Of a stretch of 64,000 nt of DNA, positions 56,702-64,000 are shown piece by piece. The notes beneath the pieces were generated by a model. That model saw only the letters and a list, made by a program, of their open reading frames with translations. It was not told where the DNA came from and made no database searches. Both the position numbers and the translations under genes were made by a program. Source of the DNA: Brachycybe producta (lineage: Eukaryota; Arthropoda; Diplopoda; Playtdesmida; Andrognathidae); NCBI GenBank assembly GCA_036925085.1, contig JAUPFP010000001.1:16896842-16960841 (forward strand), written 5' to 3'. Numbering within the stretch: the stretch's first letter is position 1; every line of letters starts with the position of its first letter.

Positions 56702-59700
56702 CCTTGGTTTCCTCGGACGGAGATTATACCGAGGAGGAGGGGGTCATCTCCCTCGGAGTCGGTAGACTTCTGCAAAGAAATTGACAGTGGCTTTAGCGCC
56801 GGAGTCTCTCCACTCCGTGCTGAAGCCTCCGTGGCATCGCTGTCTGCATCGGAGGAGGTGTCGGAGACACCAAGTCCATCTTCCTCTCTCACAGTGCAGG
56901 TGGGTATATACGGCTTCAGGTTATCGACATGAAACCGGTCGCGCACCTTCCGACCATACCCGTCTACGAACTCTATCTCGTAGACTAGGTCAGAATACCG
57001 TGCGACCACCGTACCCCTCTCAGCTTAATAAGCCAAGCTCCATTTCTTCGCCTGGCCGAGTTTCCCAGCCTGATCTCTTATCCACACCGGATCTCCCGGC
57101 TGGTAAAGAGGAGGCTGCACACGGCCAGCGTCATACCGTTCTTTCTGCCTTTTCTGAGCAGCCGTCAAACGTTGACGAGCCTGCTCTTCCACGGCTTGCT
57201 GGTCGGGCAAGTCGCGGACTGGACCGTTCGGAAGGAGGTTATCAATCTCCAACCGAGGCTCACGGCCAAACAACAACTGATACGGAGAGACTTGCGTACT
57301 CTCCTGGACAGCTGTGTTATAAGCCCACACGGCGGGCCGTAATTTGTCCCACCAGTCACGCTGTTCCTTGAGGGGATCAAGGTACCGCTTGATGGTTTCC
57401 ATTACGGTTTTGTTCGTACGCTCCGTAAGCCCATTAGCTTGCGGATGGTACGCCGTCGTGAAGTGATGCGCTATATTATAGCGCTCCCGGAACTTGAGCA
57501 GGACTTTGCTGGAGAACTGGGACCCACGATCCGAGACAAGAGCTTTCGGTGTGCCATACACCGAAAGGATCTCGTCCTTCAGAAATTTCACCACACAGGC
57601 GGCCGTGGCCCTTCGTACCACCCTTGCCACACCGTACCGGGTGAAATAGTCAACCATGATAAGCACATAGGTGACTCCACCCACGGAGGCAGGAAACGGT
57701 CCAACGAAGTCCATTCCCCAGGTATCAACTGGGTACTCCGGCACAATCGGTTGGAGAAATCCCTGACTTCGAGCGAACTGTCGCTCTCTCTGACACCAAA
57801 CATGACTTAACATATTCGGCAGTGTCCCGCTTCATACCGATCCAGTAGAAGCGTGAGCGCAGTCTCTGGTAGGTCTTAAACATCCCGAAGTGACCAGCTT
57901 CGGGAATGTCATGTAGCTTCCTTAGACAGAAAGCCCTGCATGACTTCGGAACTACCAGAACAGTTCTCAACCGATCCTGGATGGACCTGATAGCAAACAA
58001 CAAGTCATCTGCCACCACAAACTGGAACTGGAGGTTCGAGTTGGGGTCACGGAAGATTTCACTCTTCACTTTGGAGCACCAGCCATCGGCCTCTTGCTCC
58101 TTGACCCAATCCACCTCGGAACGGATGTTGTAAATAACCTCACCTACGTCGGCTTCGACGTATTCAGGTAAGGAAAGGTCCGCAACATCACGAACAGGAT
58201 ACCGACTCAAAGCGTCGGCATCCACGTGCAGTGTTCCCTTCCTATACTGAACCTTAAACCGGTACTCTTGAAGCTGCATCTGCCAACGCCCCAACCTGCC
58301 TTGCAGGTTTTTGGCTGTCTGCAGATAGCAAAGAGCGTGGTGATCAGTTACGATCACAAACTCCCGGTTAAAGAGGTAAGGACGGAACTTACCCACGGCA
58401 AACATGACCGCCAAGCACTCCTGCTCGGTGACCGAATACCGTGTTTCCGCTCCTTTCATGAGTCGGCTTGCGTAGGCCAGAACACGGGGGACACTGTCCT
58501 CCGGTAACTTCTGGTAGACTACGACTCCCAAGCCGTACCCACTAGCGTCGGTATGGATAATTACCTCACCACGAGGATCGTACATGGTGAGTACCGGCGC
58601 TTCGGTTAAAAATGCCTTTAACTGAGCAAACGCTAGTTTGCACTGATCCGACCACTCGAAGGACGCATCCTTCTTTGTCAGATCATGCAAAGGCCTTGCC
58701 ACCTTGGCGAAGTCCTTGATGAACCTTCGATAGTAACCGGCAAGTCTGAGAAAACTGCGGACGCCTGTCACCGTCGTCGGGACATCAAACTCCTGGACTG
58801 CCCGCACGAGATCCGGGTCCGGAGCAACTCCCTCGGCACTTACTACGTGACCGAGATAACGCACTTTGTTAAAGCCAAAGAAACATTTCTTCGGCTGGAG
58901 TTTCAGCTCCGCCCCTCGTAACAGTCCAAGGACAGTGGAGAGTCTCTCAAGAAACTGCTCGAAAGTGTTCCCAAAGACGATAATATCGTCCAGGTACACC
59001 AGACAAGTCTCCCACTTATGTCCTGCCAATAAGAGGTCTAGCGCTCTCTGCATGGTGGCTGGAGCATTACAGAGTCCGAAAGGCATTTTCCGGAACTCAA
59101 ACAGACCTTGAGAGCAAATGAATGCCGTTTTCTCAATGTCTGGCTCAGCCATCCGAACCTGCCACTAACCACTAGCCAGGTCCAAGGTAGCGAAGAACTT
59201 CGCACCGGCCAATGAGTCGAGTGCATCATCGATGCGAGGCAACGGATACTGATCCAGCTTTGTCTGGGCATTCAGTTTCCGGTAGTCCACGCAAAAACGA
59301 AAGCCGCCATCCTTCTTGCGGACAAGCAAGATAGGGCTCGCGTAGGGACTACGCGAAGGTTGGATAACCCCTGCATCCAACATCTTCGCCACCTCTTCTT
59401 TCTCGACTGCTCTGGCCGCTGGAGCGGTTCGACGCAATCCTTCACGCACAGGAGGTTGCCCACCGGTGTCAATCGTATGTTCGACCAGAGAGGTTTCACC
59501 CAACTCTGTGAAGTCGAACGCGAAATGATCCCGGCGTGCCAGCAGGAACTCTCGAAGCTGTCTCGCCTCTTTAGGCTTCAGATTGGGACCAACCTTAAGA
59601 CACTCTTCGAGAGTGGGAGCCGTCGCCACGTTGAGCACTTGGTGTCCGTTTCCGGACGCCCCTCTCAACTTAGACGAGGACTTCCCTGGTCGAACCGTCC

Positions 59701-61246
59701 TCTGAGTGGGGTCTCCCCCTCTCAACTTAGACGGCTCTTCCAGCCCTACCACAATGGCAGCCTCCACAGCTTGAGCCGTGGCTACACCCTCTCCTGTTTC
59801 CAGGGCAATAGGTGCATTCCCCACATTCTCAAGCCAGATATCGTACGTGCCAAGCCGGCTAGCTGCAGCGATACCTGCTACTGCCAACACACCACGTCCA
59901 CCTAAGGCTTTCCGGTGCGGCTCCACGAGAAGCAGCTGGCCAGGGCCGGCATGCTCTACCAACGTCACGGATACGACACGTCGTACGTGGGCTGGTAGCC
60001 AGACATTCTCCCTCAGTCGAAGAGAACAAACTTCTCCGCGCCCGAATAAGGTTCTGGTCTCGGGCAGCTCTGGTGAAACAATGTTCACCCACCCGTCAAC
60101 CTTCTCGAGTGCAGGCGGATCCACTGGGAGTGGCCGTCCCTGAGGCAAAGCCCCTGGTATCGGCGATGGAATTGCTTCCACCTCCCTAGGTTCTGCAAGC
60201 GCTCGATCGGTGAATGCAGCTTGGAGGGCGTCTGGATGTGCCGTCCAGACATCCTCCCGGAAGTAAACCTTCCGGTGCACGATATCAACCATCAAGCCGA
60301 AGCGTGAGGCATGATCAACTCCCAACAGCGCTTCGCCCTCTCCTTTCACCAAAAGGAGAGGTACCTTGATGGTTTTCTTGTGGATGGTCAATTCCACATT
60401 TGTGACCCCTACTACCTCGATGGAGTGCCCACCCATTCCAAGAAGGAATGAAGGAACCGCCAGTTCCTCTATAGGCAACTCCATCACTCGTGCCGCCGTA
60501 ATGCTTAGGACCGACACGTCGGCCCCGGTGTCTACGATCATCTCCATCAGACGATCGCCTATCGACACCCACACCCTTGGTGAACCTACATCGTAGGCCC
60601 GGCTCTGAAGCTCAGGGATGGGAACCCGCGGGCTCCCACCATCGATCTTCTGCCTCCCGTCCACCTTACCATCCACACCGGACGGTAATCCCAGACGTGC
60701 AGAAGACTGGGGCACAGTCTCAGAAACCAGAGACTCCCCAGGCACAACAGGAGGTATGGGCACACCAACTCCTCCCGCCTGCTCGATGAGCGAACGATCC
60801 AGCACCTCACCACTAGGCATATAGGGTGAGGGGGCAAACCAGCGATCCAGCTGGCTGCACACGGCCTCCAATGTGGAGCATGGCGATGGAAATACCCACT
60901 GGGTAATTTCCGGGTCCGCAGACCTCGCCAGAGGCACCCCTGCCTTCCGCAGGACATCCACATATTTGGAGACCGCCCGGAGGTACGTCCCTCGTTCAGA
61001 GCTCAGGCCGTGACAGGCACCTGAGCTTTGAAGCTTTACTGCGCACACCACTCAGTTCGGTGGCGACCGGCGGCGGTTTAACGAGGATCTCTCCTCGTCC
61101 TCCACGAGTCGATAGTAGAACTGGCCATCATGAACGGTGGCCAGGTACTTTCGTCCCTCCAGCCAAACTGGCGCAACACCAGCGGTTGGCCTAACTCTCG
61201 TCAGGTACCACTGGCAACTTGTCCTTTGGCCGCAGCCTTCGGACAA
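56689..61246 (-). pseudogene. pol of element C (protease, RT, RNase H, integrase)
   Basis: Enters in the -1 frame relative to gag. A TGA at 61052-61054 follows NRRRSPPN. 59165-61051: protease MIVDTGADVSVLS at about residue 175, then the RT fingers and LATLDLASG. A TAG at 59165-59167 replaces the Tyr seen in B. 57725-59152: RT palm with VYLDDIIVFG, RNase H (IIHTDASGYGLGVVVY, LHVDADALSRYPV), integrase zinc domain. Near 57800 two bases are missing relative to B, shifting the frame. 57025-57813: integrase core with WGMDFVGPFP, LVSDRGSQFSS and PQANGLTERTNK. A TAA at 57025-57027 and a frame change near 56700 precede the tail. So it has a few disabling lesions in an otherwise complete gene. Confidence 0.9.
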
Positions 61247-62721
61247 TCCTTCCTCAGGTGACCCATCTGGTTACACCCGAAACAAGGACCTAGTCGCCGG
61301 AGAGAATCTCCCGTACGGTCCGTACTTCGAGGCATTGCCGCCGGCTGACCTCCGCCAGAGCCTGCCGTCTTCTTCTTGCCTCCGGTCTTGGCGCCTGCTT
61401 TGTCCGACTTGGACGGTGCAGCAGCCTTCGCACCCGTTTGGCTCGAAGATGAAGCCTTGGCAGAGCTCCCAGAGCTAGCCGTGGTTCCGGAGGACGGAGC
61501 GTTAGCCCTGTCCTGAGGAACCCCTCTTGTACGAGTAGGTAATTTACCTACTAGAAGCAAATCGGCCTCTACCAGCCATGCCTTTCGGGCATATGCCTCC
61601 ACCGTACCGGCCTTGCAACCGATCAACTGATCAGTGATGGCCGTCTGGAGTTTCCGTTTGAAGCGAATGAGCCGACAGCTCTCGTCTTCGCCCGGAGACA
61701 CTCGGTCGGACAGTTCCAAGAACCGCCAGTAGAATGCCTGAACAGACTCGGTAGCCCCCTGTTTCATGGACTCAAATTCGCCGAAACAGAGGCGAGCCTG
61801 GTTGCTTGTGCTGAAGCGGCTATGCATAGCGTCCTTCAGCTCCGTCCAGGTCAGGTCGGGAAGAGTTTCCACCAACGTGGCGTAGTACTCTTCCGCCGGA
61901 CCGTCCAGCAGAAACGTAAAGAAACTGCATCGGGACTCGTCCGTCCAGCGCTGAGCTCGGGCTTTCGCTTCGAACTTGCGGAGAAAAGGCGTCAAGTCCT
62001 CTCTGCTGTCGTAACGAGCAAAAGAGTGAACCGGGTTAAAGAACCCGAACGCCTGAACCTCCGCTGGAACCGCTGGAGCGGGCGTCCAAGCAGCGGCACT
62101 AACCCTGAGAGGTTGCCTGCTCCGGTTCCCCGAAACGTCAGACACGGACTCAGCTTCCGAGGGGATCATTATCTGAACCCTCGGCTGCTGTCCGGGCACA
62201 GCAGGAGCTCCCCGGCCAAGTCCCCGAGGAGACGGCCTGGGCGCTACCCGCGGAGGTACCCACCGGGGAAGTACCGGTGGTTCCTCTCCCCGTGTGCCTT
62301 CACGCACGGGCGACAGTGAAAACCGAGGTGCCACCCTCGGTGCAATCGTTGACCGGGACAGTCGTCCTTCCAACCGAAGGACATCTATCCCGTAGGCAAT
62401 CTCAATGAGTTGCTGCTCGGATAGCCCGGCCAAAAAGGCCCGGCCCTCACGTGCAGTCTCATCCGGGATTTCCACTATGTCCCTACGGGGCTCATTGCCA
62501 CGTCCAACCGGACGGGCGACGGTGGAAACTTGGACAAACGGCCGTGGCCGCTCGTCCTCCCTGGTGAGATCACCATCGGACCCACTGTCTTCCAACGGGT
62601 ATTCCCCCGGACGGATGTCACTTCGGCATTTCTGCACCGTGACCCATTCCTCCGGGAGATCCCCGTCTATGCTACCGCTGGGTCCCTCTGTTTCCAGAGG
62701 ATCCCCGCCTTCCGCCCCCAC
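61201..62721 (-). CDS. gag: Gag of element C
   Basis: 506 codons open from a GTG at 62721; no ATG lies near the N-terminus and the frame is open to a TAG at about 62755, so the true start is unclear or lost. The N-terminal third is acidic/Pro-rich. The capsid domain (about residues 225-370) has FARYDSREDLTPFLRKFEAK, CSFFTFLLDGPAEEYYATLV, WTELKDAMHSRFSTSNQARL and ESVQAFYWRFLELSDRV. A Ser/Lys-rich linker leads to CFGCNQMGHLRKDC, a CCHC zinc knuckle. It ends at TGA (61201-61203), with a -1 overlap of pol for at least 46 bp. I see no obvious slippery heptamer. Confidence 0.85.
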   Translation of the reverse strand: MGAEGGDPLETEGPSGSIDGDLPEEWVTVQKCRSDIRPGEYPLEDSGSDGDLTREDERPRPFVQVSTVARPVGRGNEPRRDIVEIPDETAREGRAFLAGLSEQQLIEIAYGIDVLRLEGRLSRSTIAPRVAPRFSLSPVREGTRGEEPPVLPRWVPPRVAPRPSPRGLGRGAPAVPGQQPRVQIMIPSEAESVSDVSGNRSRQPLRVSAAAWTPAPAVPAEVQAFGFFNPVHSFARYDSREDLTPFLRKFEAKARAQRWTDESRCSFFTFLLDGPAEEYYATLVETLPDLTWTELKDAMHSRFSTSNQARLCFGEFESMKQGATESVQAFYWRFLELSDRVSPGEDESCRLIRFKRKLQTAITDQLIGCKAGTVEAYARKAWLVEADLLLVGKLPTRTRGVPQDRANAPSSGTTASSGSSAKASSSSQTGAKAAAPSKSDKAGAKTGGKKKTAGSGGGQPAAMPRSTDRTGDSLRRLGPCFGCNQMGHLRKDCPKAAAKGQVASGT

Positions 62722-62754
62722 AAGGGGACGGTCGACTACGCGGCCGCGTAACTA

Positions 62755-63480
62755 ACCCCGCATCTGCACCAAGTTCCCGACCTCCCGTCGGTACTTTTGG
62801 GGCTGACTCCATCTTTCACCGTAAACGAACGGTAAAATCTGGACAAAGCCACCTGATCTCGGGTTTTCACCGTCGAAAACGGTAAACTCACGGACCAAAG
62901 TCCGCAAAATACCGTTACGAACGGATGGAACCGTGCGAAACCGCGGTATCACGGACAAAAGTCCGTGTCCCACGGTCAAGAACGGTCAGAGTCTAACCTT
63001 ACCGGTTTCTACCGCGGTATAACGGACCGTAGTCCGTTTTCCACGGTGTACTTCTCGGTAAATGACCTTTTACCACTTTCTACCGCGGATCAACGGACAA
63101 AAGTCCGTACACCACGGTGTACTTGCGGTAAAATACCGTGCACCACCGAAAACCACGGTACCACGGACCGTAGTCCGTGCCCCACGGTAATTCGACGGTA
63201 AATTTACCGTTAACCACGGTGCAACGGACCGGAGTCCGTTCCCCACGGTATATCAACGGTAAAAATAGGGTGAAACGATGGTAGATTTACCGTTCACCAC
63301 GGTACAATGGACCAAAGTCCGTTCCCCACGGTGAGCAACGGTAAACCGACGGTGAAACGGTGGTTTCCGCCGCTGTCCCACGGACCAAAGTCCGCGCCCA
63401 GTGGCGTACTCTCACCGCACGGTGATTCGACCGACTTAACGGTCGAATTCACGGTAAATCACCGTGCGAGAGGCGGGGTA
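62755..63480 (-). repeat. Hairpin-rich leader of element C
   Basis: Between primer site and gag. Eight dyads of the form ACGGAC-NNNN-GTCCGT lie at 62890-62904, 62951-62966, 63022-63037, 63093-63108, 63163-63178, 63224-63239, 63307-63322 and 63380-63394, spaced 61-84 bp. Between them CCACGGT, ACGGTAAA and TTTACCGT words recur. It looks like a decayed tandem array of about 70 bp per unit. Each dyad can form a 6-bp hairpin in RNA with a 4-nt loop. Confidence 0.8.
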
Positions 63481-63484
63481 CAGG

Positions 63485-63502
63485 TACCCGGCGCCTCCAC
63501 CA
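63485..63502 (-). other. Primer-binding site of element C
   Basis: Minus strand TGGTGGAGGCGCCGGGTA, 2 bp from the LTR. Its complement ends CCTCCACCA like a tRNA 3' end. It matches the tRNA-Ala(AGC) gene in this window plus CCA at 16 of 18 bases. Confidence 0.7.
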
Positions 63503-63504
63503 AT

Positions 63505-64000
63505 TGTAACGTCCCGCCGGACCGTTACAATACCCGGTAAACGAATTCTAAAAACGCTCGCACTTACCGGTACCAGAGCTCCGACGACGGGGACGGGACC
63601 GTACCCGTAGCCGCCTCTCCACACGGTGCACCCCTTGGGTGGTGCCGACGCGGAGCTCTCCCGACGGTGAAACACGACGAAGGACCGCCGCCTCGCCGAG
63701 AATATCGCGGTAGAACCCCAGTTCTACCGCGAGCCGACACGAGTACCGGCCGAAACAGGTCTGTAAAGGACGGTGGAGTTTCCCCAAACCAGAAACCCAC
63801 CCCCCTCGCGGTAACTCCCCAAGAAAAGACACGACACAAAGCAAGTGATGAAAGTAAAAAGTGATTTATTCACTTACGATGTATGATGAATACGATGGCA
63901 GTAATAATATTTACACAACTTGGCTGGTAAACTTCTACCAGCCAAGCCCCCATAAATATATACAAAATACAAAATAAGGCCAATAAGCCAACAGGCCCCA
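63505..64000 (-). mobile_element. 5' LTR of element C, cut by the window edge
   Basis: The plus-strand edge is TGTAACGTCCCGCC. It runs parallel to 51637 onward, with about 10 substitutions and a 1-bp and a 3-bp indel. Confidence 0.9.

Larger units (their letters stand above)
51637..64000 (-). mobile_element. Element C: near-complete Ty3/gypsy retrotransposon, runs past the window
   Basis: Minus strand, with LTRs at 51637-52439 (3') and 63505-64000 (5', cut by the window edge). Order from the 5' end: LTR, primer site, hairpin-rich leader, gag, pol, long accessory region, polypurine tract, LTR. Comparing the shared 495 bp of the LTRs by eye I count about 10 substitutions and two small indels, so it is older than E. 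The bases left of the 3' LTR are CTAT. Confidence 0.9.

Noticed and set aside
61822-62755. Plus-strand ORFs of 116-165 codons
   Set aside because: Antisense shadows of the GC-rich gag of element C.
62755-63480. CRISPR array
   Set aside because: Repeats are short dyads with irregular spacing inside a retrotransposon leader in eukaryotic DNA, without uniform repeats or cas genes.

Overview
This is eukaryotic, almost certainly invertebrate and probably arthropod DNA (crustacean or chelicerate is my guess, low confidence). The reasons are the R1-like LINE, the Ty3/gypsy families, TTAGG-like fragments, an HR96/DAF-12-type nuclear receptor, a split tRNA-Ile(TAT) gene and AT-rich spacers full of foldback elements. 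There are no bacterial operons, CRISPR arrays or IS elements. The only convincing host genes are one intronless nuclear receptor (48.5-49.8 kb, +) and two tRNA genes (42.4-42.8 kb, -). Nearly everything else is transposons, many nested.

Layout. 1-378: LINE 3' end. 464-4968: element A, a Ty3/gypsy element on the minus strand, cut off at its 5' end but keeping 3' LTR, third ORF, integrase, RNase H and a scrap of RT. It meets head to head with element B (4966-12893, +), which has lost its LTR and gag but keeps pol, a long accessory region and its 3' LTR. 12.9-25.5 kb is gene-free and holds foldback/MITE families, including a hAT derivative with an 8-bp target duplication. 25.6-30.5 kb is a mosaic: an A-family LTR and gag (+), a LINE tail, and another element's gag-protease region F (-). 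30.9-40.3 kb is an R1-like LINE (D, +) split by a nearly intact, young CsRn1-like gypsy element (E, 34440-40140, -; LTRs differ at 1 of 700 sites; ACGT target duplication). 40.9-41.6 kb is a solo LTR. 41.6-48.1 kb holds tRNAs and more MITEs. After the receptor come a hAT remnant (50.1-50.9 kb), a solo LTR (50887-51604) and element C (51637 to the window end, -), a near-complete relative of B with gag, pol, accessory ORFs and an unusual leader.

How the parts work together. E shows the standard plan: gag, then a -1 frameshift into protease-RT-RNase H-integrase, with primer site and polypurine tract next to the LTRs. A, B and C have an extra protein downstream of integrase. Its C-terminal module can be recognised in all three although the elements are otherwise diverged, so it is probably a real, undescribed accessory gene of this retrotransposon group. 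C also has eight hairpin-forming dyads between its 5' LTR and gag, and related motifs in its accessory region. These, with E's canonical frameshift site and its four-fold duplicated primer region, are the most interesting items here.

Every protein call comes from reading motifs in translated sequence; no database search was possible. Boundaries backed by TG...CA ends and target duplications are firm. Boundaries of degraded repeats are approximate.
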